64,000 nt of DNA from Bryum argenteum. Its lineage: Eukaryota; Streptophyta; Bryopsida; Bryales; Bryaceae. The DNA is taken from positions 32,297,864 through 32,361,863 of the forward strand of contig CM073322.1 in the NCBI GenBank assembly GCA_037043015.1, given 5' to 3'. A program made the position numbers and the translations under genes. This document shows, piece by piece, positions 20,441 through 33,638 of this stretch; the stretch's first letter is position 1, and every line of letters begins with the position of its first letter. Below the pieces are notes generated by a model, which saw nothing but the letters and a program-made list of their open reading frames with translations, had not been told where the DNA came from and did no database searches.

Positions 20441-22830
20441 CATATATCTCCCCCTTCTCTCTTTTCTCCATTTGTAACGTGAAACAATTTTGCTATTAGT
20501 AGTAGGAGTAGGAGTGTGTTGAGTACGTAGAATTTACGATTTTCATGGTGTAAATTATTCAACTGTGATACTAGTCAAGCAGACACCGCAATCTGTGTGT
20601 GTGCTTCTAAATTCTTCTGTGTACCAATCGATCTCTCGAAGGCCTTATCCATCTCATGTAGAGGTCATGTCAAGCATTATAACCCATTTGTAGCCAATTA
20701 CAAGATGATAATACATGTGTAACTTATTCTTTCCTTTTGGAATCATCATTCATCTATATAACTGAGGATTGCTGTAAAGTCTGAGTTCTTGGGGAGAGGT
20801 AAGGGAGCGCACTAGTTTTTAGTGTATTGGTTGTACTTTCCAATGGGTACGTTCTTAGAGCAGTTTTGACCTCAAAATCACCAAAAATGGTCTTGAGGGC
20901 TCCAAATTGAAAATGTTAGGATTCACAATAATAACTCCATCTGTTGCAGATGGCTCTAGGAAAGGCTGGTAGGGGTGAAATACATTGATCCTAAAATTTA
21001 GAAGAGGTGTGGTAGTTAAGAAATCAAGAAGATTCTTGGAATATTGTTGATCTAAGTTAATGTCAACTAATTGTATTCAGATTGTCCTTGTTTTAGATAA
21101 TTGTTAATACTTCTTCAATTGCATGAGAGGATCCTCGATTTGCCACATGCTACTATTGACAATGGGTGACCATTTGGTAGATTGTGGGAGCTATCAAAAT
21201 ACTACAAAGATTTGTATCAAGATTTGTATCACATAGCAAATTCCTATGCAATCAATAAATCAATCCTCCTTTCTTTCCACCTACAACTTTGAAGTGCTTC
21301 ACAAATAAAACCTTTCCCCCACATGTAACTATTGCACTTTCCTATGCAATCACTCAATCCTCCCTTCCCTCCACCTACAACTTTGAAGTGCTTCACTAAT
21401 CGAACCTTTTCCCCCACTTGCAACTATTGGAGTACCACAAGAACCAAGATATAGTATGAATGATAAAAGTTTAACTAGAAACAATAAAATGATTGAAAGC
21501 ATGAGGATGAATTAGCCATGTAAAGCTTAGAAGTTGCATTTAGGCGGAACATTCAGTAGAATTCTTATTTGAAATGATGTTCAAGGGCGAAATTGATTCG
21601 TTTATCAAGAATGCTCTAATGTGTTCCTTATGTATAGAGTAGAGCTTGCTTATGAGGGCAATTCTTACTCAATATACCTGCTCTCTGGATGAAAAGAGGC
21701 CTTTGAAAGACTTCTACAAAACATGTTGCTTGGCCCAAATCCATCAACGGACATGAGAGAAAGATTTGCGAGATCTTTTGTGTAAGGGACATGGACGTGG
21801 TGAAGATGATTATTGTGAGACTTTGGCCTTATATGTTGCATACAAAGGTGGAAAGAGAATCACAAAAAGTATGTGAATGAGCTAGCAGACGATTCTGATG
21901 CTTCTCTGACAGAGGTAGAAAGTGTTGCAGTTGGTAACAATGGTTCTCCCTATAAAGATCCACACTGGGCGTGCTTCAGCAGCTCATCTGTTGGTGTAAG
22001 GTGAGTTAAGGTTTCCACACAATATTTCCGTTCAATTTGCTTGAAAACGGAACTTGCATCCATGTGTATCACCACATGTTTCTGGTTTATCTACCATAAT
22101 TCAGGACTCAAAAACATTTTTGACTGTAAATTAAGATTGCATGTGTAAGATGCCCCCAAGTAAAGAGAAATGTGAGGCAAGGTTTTTAGGAATGTTGACA
22201 ATCAATGCCAAAGTAGTAGCTCAAAACATTGCCAATAACTCACACCTTCCTCAAAATGAAGAGTTATCATTGACATAAATGAGGCTAAAAACAGTTGAAG
22301 CTCCGCATATAAGAAGCAATTAGCAGCAGACACATGGAGGTCGATGAAGGCCATGAATCCGAGCGTCCATTGAGGCTCCAACTGCGCACCTGTCTACTGG
22401 GCCACGCGCTCCAAGTCGCCGACCGCCTCCCTTTCCTTCTCTCTTGCACAGCGACCAGTGGACGAAAGCCGCAGTGAGTCATACAGCAGCGGTGAGTGGT
22501 GAGTCCGAATGCGGGCCTTGTACCTTGAGCAAGGATTCATCACTTTTCTTTGTCAATTTTCGTGGTAGCATAGTCTCGAGCGTAGTTTCTGCCACACTAG
22601 CTTCCTCATCTTGCTGGGACACATTCCGGGTCTAAGCTAGAAAAAATCGCAAGGAAAATCGGTGCTGATTTCAGGAAGCGGTGAGCACAAACACGCATTT
22701 GGCGTTAGGGTTTTAGAGAATGGCGAATTCTAACGGGATTGAGTCATTTCTAGGGCACCGAACAGTTTGATGCGCAAGGGCTTTATATGCGGGGATTTAT
22801 TGAGGTTTTTGTTCTTTGTGGCAGTGGATT
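20441..22830. other. intergenic, no gene seen
   Basis: Contains the 3' flank of the PPR-CBS gene, a direct repeat at 21241-21429 and AT-rich DNA. From about 22,300 the GC content rises toward the promoter of the next gene. The stretch 21,650-22,000 has short gag-like phrases with many stops and may be a very old retroelement scrap. Confidence 0.5.
21241..21429. repeat. tandem direct duplication, about 95 bp
   Basis: TTCCTATGCAATCA(A/C)T... at 21241-21334 is repeated at 21339-21429 with a few changes. Both copies contain CCACCTACAACTTTGAAGTG and CTTCAC(A/T)AAT. Confidence 0.85.
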
Positions 22831-24325
22831 ATGACGACGGCCATGATAGCGCAAGCGAGCGCGGTGACGGCGCACCCGCGAGTGTGTTCGGGAGGTGGCC
22901 CTACGTCGACGTACATTTCTCGTAGTATATTGAGAATTAACACCAGGAGCCCGAGGAAGCAATTTGTTGGCGTTCGAGTGCGGCGGGTCACGACGAGATG
23001 CGAAGCGTCGGGAAGTGGATTCGATGGTCAGGTTGGCCGGATGGCTGAACAAGCGCGTCGGAGAGCCGGCGAAGCCGCTCGTGCTTTCGGCACCAAAGCT
23101 GACCAGATGTTCAGTGACGTCAAGCGCAAGGCTGTCGAGTTTAAGGACAATAACGATGTAGAAGGCAAGGTATGCATAATTAAACTTCAAACCTTTCGCA
23201 AGTGCATAACTGAAATCTAACAGAGTTTGAATTGAACATAACTCCTCATGGACGTTGATTTCTCATTCGATTATCTACGAATGGGATGTTGTTGCTGGCA
23301 GAGATCAAATTTTGGCACAACCCCAGTTTTTAAGCAGTTTACTACACCTAGTTAAGCTGAATTTTCGCACTTGATACAATGGTCGGTCATATTCGAGCAT
23401 GTTCTTGAGGCCGGGGGTGTACTTATAGTTGTTTGGAATGGTGCACCTGGCCTTCTCTTCATCGTGTGGGGAAGAAATTGTGAGTTGATGGAAGTGGTGC
23501 AACCTTTGTCAGGCTCGAAGAGCAGCAAAAACGGCCAACTTAAAGTTTGAAGAGTTTGCATATGACTTCAAGAAACAATTGGGGAAGTGGGATCGACAGT
23601 ATCGTGTAACCGAAAAGGCTCAGAAAGTAAAAGATTATGCAACTGAGCAAGCCCAAAATGTAGACAGGCAATATGGGGTGCGCCAGAAGGCTCGCAATGC
23701 AACTGCAGATTTTCGTCTTAGGCTTCCTGCTGTACGTACTCATTCTCTCTTCAACTCTTTGATAATGGAAAAACTATCTCTGGCGCTGAACGTGGACATG
23801 GTTGCAATCTACAGTATCGAAGACAAGTTAGTAATTTCATGGACACACCCGTAGGCAAGACCGTTGTGGTAAGTCCTGCTCTTTCACAACATCCATGTCC
23901 GTTACTAAACAGAAGTAGTCTTGTGCTAACTTTTGTAGTGTTATCTCTGCAGTCTCTTCTTCTGCTATGGTTTATAATATCCGGTTGGGCATTCCGGATC
24001 TTCTTCTTCTCGCTCTGGTTTCTGCCATTTGCTGGACCCCTCCTGGTCGGAACATTGTCGAAGGCTGCCGTTGTTGAGGTCAGTTTTTTTTCATTCTCCC
24101 TTTCTGTATGTGTTCGAAATTGGGTTGTTTCTTTGAGGCTGACTATGTGATTGACTGCAGGGTGCTTGTCCGAACTGTGGGGCTCGTTATGTCGGTGGAC
24201 GAAACCAAGTGGTGATGTGCCAACGATGCAGAGGCGTAGTATGGCAACCGCGGCAAGATTTTTCGAAGGGGAAGGAAGACAAGAACGATCCAACAATTAT
24301 CGACATTGATATCGACAGCTACTAG
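22831..24325 (+). CDS. plastid-targeted membrane zinc-ribbon protein, unidentified
   Basis: Five exons fit with all junctions in phase 0: 22831-23169, 23513-23731, 23815-23868, 23953-24078 and 24161-24325. The product is 300 aa. Residues 1-60 are Ser/Thr/Arg-rich and end VRRVTTRCEAS, which resembles a chloroplast cleavage site. About 65-190 are charged and helical, with repeated Ala/Gln/Lys patterns (AEQARRRAGEAARAF, KAQKVKDYATEQAQ). Residues 205-240 are strongly hydrophobic (SLLLLWFIISGWAFRIFFF), one long or two short membrane spans. The C-terminus is a zinc ribbon with Cys 249, 252, 266 and 269 (CPNC...CQRC), then an acidic tail IIDIDIDSY. I infer a plastid membrane protein with a soluble zinc-ribbon tail. 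I cannot name it. The start at 22831 is the first ATG in the frame. Confidence 0.85.
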
Positions 24326-24901
24326 GTTTAAAAGTCCTCCAATCATGTATCAAAGACTCTGTATCATATGATCCCTATCCTTTGCACTTGGAACAACGAC
24401 CCAGTTGGTCCCAGTTGCACGGCTTGCAGTACAATTAAGAAAGAGTAAGAAGCTCCTCCAAAGTTTAGCGAGTTGACGCAGATTCTTTTTATTTTGGTGA
24501 TTTACCTACTTCGAGGCTCATTCCTTTTGAAGTTTCCGGAGATTATTTTGTAGTACTGATGGTTTTGCTGTTCCTATGCTTTTCGAGCGAGAGGCACATA
24601 TGTCGGGATGTGCCACTTGACTGTATATGCAAGCTCAATATACCAGTGGGGAAATCATTCATGTCAAGTTCGATTCACCTCCCGAGTTTCATGAGCGGAT
24701 CTTTTTATATGAGATTGGCTTCACTGTACGCTGACTCTCGTTTGCATGTCAAAGGAGGTTGTATTTCTATCGCTTGCTATGTCGAATGAGGTTTTAGTTC
24801 TTAGCAAGAGAGATACAGCTTCAAGCATCAAAAATCGGTGGCTTCATGGTATTCAAAGGCGTGTGTTGATTGGACGTTCTTGGTAACATTGAGGATCCTT
24901 A

Positions 24902-25522
24902 GGGGCGCAGGGGCGCTTCACACTATGGCCGTCCAAGTCGAGAGGCCGTGGAATTGAGAGTCCAAATTTTGTTGAGAGTGCAAAGAAATTTACTGAAAAT
25001 AACCAATAAAATATTGTAATTGGAGCCTTTGGCCGGGCATAGCGTGAAGCCTACAAAGCCTCTCAACTTGGACGGCCGTAGTGTGAAGCCTCCAAAGGCC
25101 AAGCCCAAAGTCCAAAGTTTTGGCCATGAACTCTGACGGCCTCTCAACTTGGATGGCCGTAGTGTGAAGCCTCCAAAGGCAAAGCCCAAAGTCCAAACCC
25201 ATATTACTTTATTCCTTGTCCAAGGCATCTTCTTGATCCAACGGCCAAGATCTTGTCATTTTTTGAATTTTTTATGAATAAAATGTGACGGCCTCTCAAC
25301 CATAGTTTGGGTCTTGCAAAATGCAAGACCCAAACAAATGCCGAGAAGCATTGCCACATAGGCCATTTGGAGAGTGACGGCCGGTGGACTTTGGCTTCTA
25401 GTGTGGACTTTGGCTTCTAGTGTGAAGGCTCGAGAGGCCGAAACTATGGTAACCTGCAATTTCATTGGTTGAAATTGACGGCCTCTCGACCTTTGGCCAT
25501 AGTGTATAGTGTGAAGCGCCCC
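24902..25522. mobile_element. Tourist/Harbinger-like MITE
   Basis: A 621-bp element is flanked by TTA at 24899-24901 and 25523-25525. The ends are inverted: GGGGCGC...TTCACACTATGGCC and CGAGAGGCCGT on the left. The complement TTTGGCCATAGTG...GTGAAGCGCCCC is on the right. Inside, a block of about 60 bp (CTCTCAACTTGGA(C/T)GGCCGTA, then GTGTGAAGCCTCCAAAGGC) occurs at 25059-25115 and 25137-25198. Further short subterminal copies of GGCCTCTC are present. It has no coding capacity. A three-base TTA target duplication is typical of PIF/Harbinger. Confidence 0.65.
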
Positions 25523-26199
25523 TTATTCCAGTCCGTTGCGGCATTTCAGTGCATGTTTTGTATACAAGTAAAATAGTTGATTGATATGTTTGTAGATCAT
25601 TGTGCAATACTTTGATCTTTTTAGTAGATGAGATGAAAATAAGAGATGATTGAAGAAAGTGAAGTTTACACAAGTGGTACAAAGTATAAAAACTAAATCA
25701 AGTGTATGTCATGTTATTGTCCCACTTTACACATAGATTATACATAGATAATTTTTGAATGATAATAAGTTGAAAGAACATGGCACTACATGGTAAAAGC
25801 ACACTTTGTTCCTAAGCTACAATATCAAGTGGGAAAGCCTATATGAAACTCAATTGAATGATTGAATGCGGATTAATTTATTTTATTTTATTTTCGTTTT
25901 GTTGAAGACTTAATTCTTGCTAATGAAAAGTTACCCTTGTTGAGATTCACTTTGAGAAACAACATCTTTATATCCAATGAATAGGAAGGGTACTCCTACC
26001 TTTTTACTCGGATTGGTATGAATTACGTCATAGTATGACACTAGGACAATTGTAAAAGAAGAAAATCAAAAGGGATGGAGCCAATTTTACACCTACTTCC
26101 ACAGACCATCAAACATTGTGTACAGAAAGTGATCAACTGGGCGGAAACGTTCGACATTCATCCATGAGACTACTTTCATCCACGGAGCCTCACACCTTT
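25523..26199. other. AT-rich intergenic DNA
   Basis: I see no gene, repeat or structure beyond base composition. Confidence 0.5.
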
Positions 26200-26728
26200 C
26201 CATTGAACCCGTTTTGAAGCGAGGGAGACGTCATCGAGGTCGATCAGAAGCGGTGCAATCACCATATGCTCATTGACGAGGAGGAGTCGCATCAAGTTTC
26301 TTCAGAAAGATTCAGCAGTTATCTACTCCAATCAGGTACGCAAAATCAACTGAAAAATTCGGTGACCGTTCTCGTTCAATTTTGTATACTAGGGTTTGCA
26401 GGGCTTGCTTTCCTTGCTGTAAGTAAGGTCACTAGGGTTTGGTCAATTAGTTAATTTAGTGTCCAATCTTCCGCTTGAAAGGGATTGCAGCATCATCATC
26501 CTAGAAAGGGATTGCGATTTTGATTGGCTGGTAAGCATTTCTTGGTTATCGATTGCGCAAACAGAATCATGACGAGCGTTCTCTGCTGTGTGTGCACCTA
26601 CTGGGGCTTAAGGTTGGTTAGACTCGGGTAATCTCATTGTTGGCATAATTGAGTCGGTCGTATCGTTAGTCCTGGTTTGAGAGGTCTGGGGGCTGTGTTT
26701 GAAGCAGATTCGATTGGACGTGCTCAGA

Positions 26729-26848
26729 ATGGCTTCGGCTTTGGCGAGGCTAGCGAGTGCAGCCGAGTTCGTGGCTCTTCCTGGAGCAATTTTGGCGGCT
26801 TATTTTACAACGAGCCGCTCCACCGAGCCTAAACGAGGTCGTAAGTGA
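26729..26848 (+). CDS. 39-aa microprotein with one hydrophobic segment
   Basis: The ATG at 26729 follows an acceptor-like TGCTCAG, with a strong donor-like GTAAGC at about 26,531 and another donor-like GTACGC at about 26,336. The ORF would therefore be the start of the last exon after a spliced leader. The 39-aa product begins MASALARLASAAEFVALPGA, has a single hydrophobic stretch of about 18 residues (FVALPGAILAAYF) and a basic tail ending PKRGRK. AATAAA at 26987-26992 could end the transcript. The shape recalls small single-pass organelle membrane proteins, but I do not recognise the family. Confidence 0.45.
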   Translation: MASALARLASAAEFVALPGAILAAYFTTSRSTEPKRGRK

Positions 26849-27010
26849 TGGAGCGTTCTGCGTGCACACCAACCCGCAGTCAGATAGCTTCATTTCCTGC
26901 AATCATAGTCTTCGGTAATCTGGTGAAAGATTTGCTGCCTTGTGGAATGTGATACTCGCACGCATATGCTTTTATATGCATGATGTAATAAAATAGATTC
27001 TGCTCACAAT

Positions 27011-29287
27011 TCCTTGCTCTGTTGGTACCGATAACGATCAGAGGGACGGTGCATGTGCTTTTGCATGTTCTTCTCGTCTTCTGTGGGACTTTGTTGAGTG
27101 GAAGAATGTTGCGGCATCTGGGCTACCTCAAATAGAAATTGCTCGTTTCTTTTGTTGGGACACAGACAGGCTATGGTAAAATAAGTGCCTCTGGCAGCAA
27201 GGGCTCGGTTTCCAGTTCAGGTTCAATTAATCGCTTCGACGGAAATGATACTCGACCTTGGTCAGATAGATGGTGATTTCGGTGATTGGAAACCCTAGTC
27301 TGCAACGGTTTTTGAGGAGGTGCTCAGCTGCTTGAAGCATCAGCCATCACTTTAGTGCGAAGTGGACATGGCTTGATCAAACACCAGCTGTGAAGCTCAG
27401 AGTGGGTAGTGTATTTGAAGGGAAGAACAAGCAAGCCTGACATGTTCAAAAGATAAGAACTGTGAGCTCTTTCACTAATTTTGTTTTTTTCAATGAGGGT
27501 CCAGTTTCATCAAGTATACGCTTATACTTCTTTGTGATGAGCCTGGTGAAGTTCATATTTACGAAAACACTTGCTAGTGCTCATTTTCTTCACAAAATTC
27601 TCCTGTGCAAGAGCATGAACTAACGTATTTAAGATGGATGTAATTTTTTCTTAAAGTCTGCAGTCTAATATTCTTGAACGAGTTACTGAGGACGCTATTC
27701 TTACTGAAACTTTGATGCTATTGTATGTCCGTAAGTTCTTCAGTGCTGGAAAACATTCTCTATTTTGTCAAAGAGCGGTATGAATTCTGTTCGAATGATA
27801 TAAAAACTGACACTAATTTATCATAGATGATTCCAAGACCTTGCGAGATTGTATGATGAGATGTTCTGTGTGTAGAGCGTGTGTGAATGCAGTTGTACTT
27901 TCAATTCATCATAATAGCAATAGTTAAAGAACAATCAATGAAGACTTACGAGGTAAGGTAAGATATTGCTGGATATTAAAAGTGATCATCAAGAGATCAA
28001 GCAATGTTTGCAAGTTTGTTGGAGGAAATTTTCAAGGTCATGTATACTTATCTTGTGCTTTTGATTTTTTAAAGACGAAGACTCATGTGTGAAAACTTTG
28101 GAAAAAAATGATCAGAATATATCTATTAGTAGAAAAAGAATTCATGCATCTCCTTAGTGATTACAAAATTACTAAAACTTCTGAAACAATTCGAATCTGG
28201 AATTTGAATGCAAAAGGCTATGAAGGATTTACATATACGTGAACAGATTCTCATACATTATTGCTGAAACAAGAATCCTTACATTCATCTCAAACCAAGC
28301 ACTAGATTTTATATCACACAACAAGATTGTTTGCTCTCTTGAATATGACACACAATAAATTTGGAGAATAAGTTTGGAGAATAAATTTGGAGAATTTGAG
28401 TTCCACTTGCAAGAATTGTGATTTCGTTTCGTATGCTTTGTTATGGGCACCCAAATCCACACGATTCCATCACAATGGGTTTCATATCGACATTCAATTT
28501 GCCGGGAATATTTCCCTACCTTATTTTTCCACCATCATCAAATATGATGTTTTAGCACCCTATAAGAAATGCTTTTTTACAGAGGAGGAGATGGAACACT
28601 CTTGACATTTCAATGCTTCTCTCATTTCATTCCAAATGTATGTACCTACAGAATATGTGTACACATTTACCTTGTGATAGACTCTGGGTGAAAAAGAGAA
28701 ACATATAGTAAAGTAGTCTAAGATGGAGTAGGTCCCATAATGAAGGTCTAGTAATTTTCACTCACAGGTACATAATAATTTCCCCATGCATTACATTACA
28801 TGATGTCACTTTAGGGCACCATTGTAGGAACACCTATATTTCCAACTTCGAAAAATTCATAACTTCAAAATTCATAACTCATTGTAGAAGAGTCCAATAA
28901 TGATGGTTCCACTTGCTCCATCTTCTTACTAATTTTTCTCTTGCACAAAAATTGCATGCACTAATAACATCATGTAGTTTCCCCTGCTGAAAATTGAGCC
29001 ATGATTGAACACCTTAGTATAATTAGACCCATACAAGAAGAGCAACATAGGGTTCACTAATCCCAGCAACTAATTAGTTTTCAACTGACACATCTCTCTC
29101 CCCATCATCTCTTTCAATTGTCGCAATGGCCTCGGCTCTGCATCATCGCCAGCATCAAGCGATCTCCTCTCTCTTATCACATCGTTGCTGTCGCTGTTAT
29201 TGATCTGTTCATTGATCGCAGTATGCAAACCTTCGCATCCGCATAGCGCTTCCATCGATCATCTTCTTGCACCCTGTGATGGTCAGA
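27011..29287. other. intergenic, no gene seen
   Basis: Mostly AT-rich with only short frames. At 28,350-28,397 the phrase AATAA(A/G)TTTGGAGAAT occurs three times in tandem. I found no supported exon here. Confidence 0.45.
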
Positions 29288-32200
29288 ATGGGCGTGTCTC
29301 TCACGCTGGTTCTGGTTGACTTCAACGTTCAAGCGAAGTTTCACGGATTTCTGCGGAAGGCAGTGAAGCGGTTGGTGCATCCTGTGATTTGGAGACGGCA
29401 GTTACAGGTACGGAACAACACACATATGCTTCTTCGTTCCCGTTTCTGAATGTGATCGGCTCTAGCTTCTCTAATCACGGAGCCTCCTAACCTAATTGCA
29501 GACCTCCTCCTGTGCATAATCACTGATTATTCATTAGTTGCGTTTAGGTAGGTATGCAATTTGGTGTAGTTGCCAAACCTCTGAAATGAGTTAGGATGCT
29601 GGGAATTAGACACATAGTATTTGGAGATTCGCAAAGTTGTTCCGAGGAATATTGCAATCTAGCTTCAAATTTTATTTTATTTCCAGGTTCAACATACCTA
29701 CTTCAGTTTTAAAAATGTAACTATCTTGTGACCTTTTAGACAACATGTGTACTTTTTATCAGTATGATCGAAAATCATGTTCAAATTTCGAAGAAATTGC
29801 CAATACTGGAATCTTTTGGATAGGAGTAGATTGGTAGAATGTTCAGTCTTGGTCTGCAGTTTTGCAAGGCTCTGTCTGATTGCAGTTTGAAACAGGGGCC
29901 GTAAGGATGCACATATGTGATAACGTGGATTCCTGGAGCCAAGATCCATATGCAAGCGTCATGTTCCGATTAATGGTTTAACGCTGATGATGATGTTGTG
30001 CGGATACTTTTGTGAGTACTCTCTTGAGCATGCAACACAAACTTGTGAAGAGGTGGCAAGACACTCTAGGGCGCTTCTCTTCTTCCATTCTCATGTATTG
30101 CTGACCAGCAGCGTAACTGTTCATTTTTTATCTGCATGTGAAAAATTCTTACTTTACTGTGTTGACGTCAGGAGCAATCATATTTGACCCTCTCCTCTTG
30201 CTCATGTCTGGCTCGCTGGTGCGTGCTTTATGAGAGAGCCAAAGCCAGTTGAATCTGAGATTAGCTTTACGTCCACAGGTTGATGGAGGACGCAAGAGGT
30301 AAATATGACTGGTGACTGCGAGGCATACCAGAAGCGAACGAGGATCACACGAACATGGGATTGCGGACTAATTCCCCTTATGATTCCTGCACCAAACGGT
30401 CGACTCCCAACGTAATTTTGTATTCCGTCTCTCTCCATCTGTAGACCGATTTGACTTCAAATCTTACAGACAATATTTTGAAGCTCTACGCTTGAGCTAC
30501 TATTTCATGTAACCTGGAATTTGAATGTAAAGTTCTTCATCTTCAATGCTGTTCATACATTTTGGGCTTGAATGATTCAAATCTCATGATTTTTGATGAG
30601 CGCGCAGGCCTTGCATGACTTCATAACTTGAGGGTATACTTTCGTTAATGGATACTAATGCACCTCTGGGTGCCTGCAGACTGAAGTCTATGATAAATCA
30701 GAAGCTTTGGATCGGGAGAGATTGGACGTTGCATGTTTGCGTCAAGACATCATTGATGAGTATGAGAAGAAAAGTGCGGAGCTTCTCAAGTACCTGGACT
30801 CCATGGAGTCTGCGTTTGACCATCAACGGTCTGAATATGAGAAGCGTGAAACAAACCTCCGAAGGGAAAATAAAGAGCTTCGGCATGAGTTGGCTCATGG
30901 CTGCAGGTACTGTGCTTGCAAAGATCCAAGTATATTCTGCGGTAACTGAAAACATAGTACTCTGATTGCCTTCTGTTCATATTTCTTATGCCAAAACCTT
31001 AATCATAATCTTTAAACTGCTAATTAAACAGCTTGTTCTACATTGCCCCTTTTGGGCACGCTATCTCAGTTTTATGCTCAAGTGCTTATTGTCGGGTCCT
31101 CGTGAGTCATCCAGGGCACATATAGCTGAGCTTCTCGTGAAGGAGCAGGAGCGGGAGGAGAAAGCTCAACAGGTAGTCCAAGCGGTGCAAGTTCTGAAAG
31201 GTGAGATGAAAGAGAAGGAAAGGCTTGCCCAGAAGGAGCATAAGAAGGTCAAGGTTAGATACCTGTTGCATTCATCAACATTATTGTATGTATGAAAAAG
31301 CTCACAGCAGGGAGAAACCGTAGATCAGAAAATTTACTGGCAAATTTAGATAATTACAGAATATGCAGCGATGACCGGAGAATCATGACCTCCCCTACTT
31401 TTACTCTATCACCAACATTAGAGACGATCAAATCATTCGATTACTTACAGTGCAAGGCTCGTTTTGAACGGGACAGGAGCTGCAGGAGCTGGTGGATGAC
31501 CTGCAGTTGACGCTAGATAAAAAGGAAGAAGAGCATGAAAGCGTGAAGAGGCGAGAAGAGAGAGCTCGAAAGCACATCGAGGATGAGAATGATGAACTCA
31601 GGCGGAAAGCTGCTCTTGGGTGGATGCTTGGCTGCTTATCAGGTTTGTCCATCACACAAGCCTGGGGACAAAGGCTCGTCTGTGAATTCTTTCGCCGCCT
31701 CTTGAAAGTTGAACAGGTTCGCTGGTTCTTGAACTTGAATGTGTTGTGGCAGAACTTTATTTGCGGCTGGATCCTGGGATAGGAACTGGTGGGATAATAA
31801 AACTGGTGCGCAAAGTGCAACGAGAGTTGGAAGGCGGGAATCAAGTATTCAGCACCGGAGGTATGATGCCTCCAAAGCTGGAATATGAGTTGATTCAAAG
31901 AGAGATCCGGAGGTTGATCAATGCTAGTGCATCAACAATCCGACCAGATTTAACAGAGAAGCTACGAACAAGTGCCTCCATGCTGCGGACCAGAAAGCCG
32001 AAAGAGTTCACAGGCGAGCTTCCAGGTGATCGTCGAAAGAAGCTCCGATTAAATAAATTCCTTCGCGACCAGGAGGCATCACTTCGAAGCAGTTCTGCAC
32101 CTTCACAACTGTAAGTGTGGCCCAATATTCAGCAATTCCATCGATAGTTCTCAAGCTCTTCATTCGAGATCATTACCTAGTACTTTTCACAAACATTTTG

Positions 32201-32606
32201 CCTTCTAGCATTCACGATTGGCCAATTAACCATTCATACAGATATGCCATTTCGTTGTGGCACATGATGGTGATGGAAAAGAAGTCTGTGTTCGTATAAC
32301 TAATGCTTGAGCTGCTACTTGTGCAGGCCTTCGAGACGGGAGTCTACTGCTTTCCAACCATTTACAGTGAGTGACCAACCCAAACAAAAGCATCATGTAG
32401 CATGTCACCAGGATGTTCAGAAAAGAGGGCCTGGGGCTTGGTCAGGGGGAGAGCCGAAGCTCGCGGAAGCAGATCAGACTGCTACGAAGACCAAGCAAAC
32501 TTCTTTCCACGAGATCAAAAGAATTTTGCAGGGGTTAGAGAGTAGCATGACATACCTTTTGGGCCAAGAAAGGCGCAGACGTATGTATAACCAGCGTAGG
32601 TTTTAA
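29288..32606 (+). CDS. coiled-coil protein, unidentified
   Basis: Five well-supported exons are 30680-30906, 31070-31253, 31477-31642, 31753-32110 and 32327-32606. All phases match, and together they encode 404 codons before TAA. A first exon 29288-29407 (MGVSLTLVLVDFNVQAKFHG) would join in phase 0 to give 444 aa, but this 5' part is tentative. The middle is a long coiled coil rich in Glu, Lys and Arg (EYEKKSAELLKYLDSMES, VKEQEREEKAQQVVQA, KKEEEHESVKRREERARKH). The next block is PKLEYELIQREIRRLINA with KLRTSASMLRTRKP. The C-terminal third is basic and disordered. I cannot identify it. A cytoskeletal or ciliary-type protein is one possibility without direct evidence. Confidence 0.65.
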
Positions 32607-33631
32607 TCTCACAATCTTTGCCATTCTTTTTCCTTCGATTTTGTACATATTGTACCTGAGTAGATATTCTAGTCGCCTGCTGATACTTGGGCTGCGTCTG
32701 ATTTGGCTTGTCGCCATGTTCTCTTACTGATGGTTCCACATATTGAAGTGTTTGGTGTGCTCCTTATTTTTTATAAACGACGTGACTCGATGTTCTTGTT
32801 CAAGAATAGCGATGTTGGATATCTGAAATGAAAACTCTGCTCCGTTTCATTATGGGGCTTCTTGGTGTTCTGGAAATCGTCTTCTACAAGATCCCCACAC
32901 AAAAAGGTTGAGAAAATTAAAGATGTTACCATTAATATTGAAAAATGTATAACAAGGTCATATGATTTTTTAAGTATATGTATCCGTTGCTATTGGATCC
33001 ACTGTAATCTCTAAGGGAGGAGCACTTATTCTTGCCAGTGATCTACTCTTGCCACCCATAAATTCACATTAAATTCACCTTCGAAGTATTTCTCCAATTA
33101 TTCTCATCAACTTCTTATCTCAGCAAATTATCTTTGAGTGAATCCAGACATACATATAAATATTTTCATCCGTTAAGCTCCAATAATATTTACATGGTTA
33201 TGTAAGCTACAGTAAGCTTTAGAGGTTCATAAAACGAACTCCAACAGATTCTTTTGTTATCAAAACACGTTTTAGTTACTACAGTAATCACATCCAATCA
33301 CTAATCCTGGCAGGATTAGGTGCTTCTCCTTCAAGAGGTGCTTCTCCCTTAAGATTGAAAGGGACAAGCATGGGTTGGTATACAAGTATCCTGCGTGAGT
33401 GCACAGTTGCAGAACCAATCCCGCCATGACATGATCCATGAGCTTGTCACTTACGCCTGACGAAGCTTCAATGCTATTTACCAAGCAATTGCACAATCAT
33501 TATATATATTATCGACTCCACATTCCAAGAATATCAGAAACGGCGGCTCAGTCACTGGGCACAACAATATACTAATGCTCGCATCTCAGAATAGCATGGG
33601 CAATAGCTTCACCCACAAGCTCCAAACACCA
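32607..33631. other. intergenic, promoter side of the VOC gene
   Basis: AT-rich sequence without a supported gene. A short minus-strand frame at 33272-33496 shows no recognisable motif. Confidence 0.45.
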
Positions 33632-33638
33632 CTATAAA
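33632..33638 (+). promoter_or_regulatory. TATA box of the VOC gene
   Basis: CTATAAAG lies about 150 bp before the start codon. It is followed by a C/A-rich leader with a CGATCGATC run at 33714-33731. The position fits a transcription start near 33,660. Confidence 0.55.
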
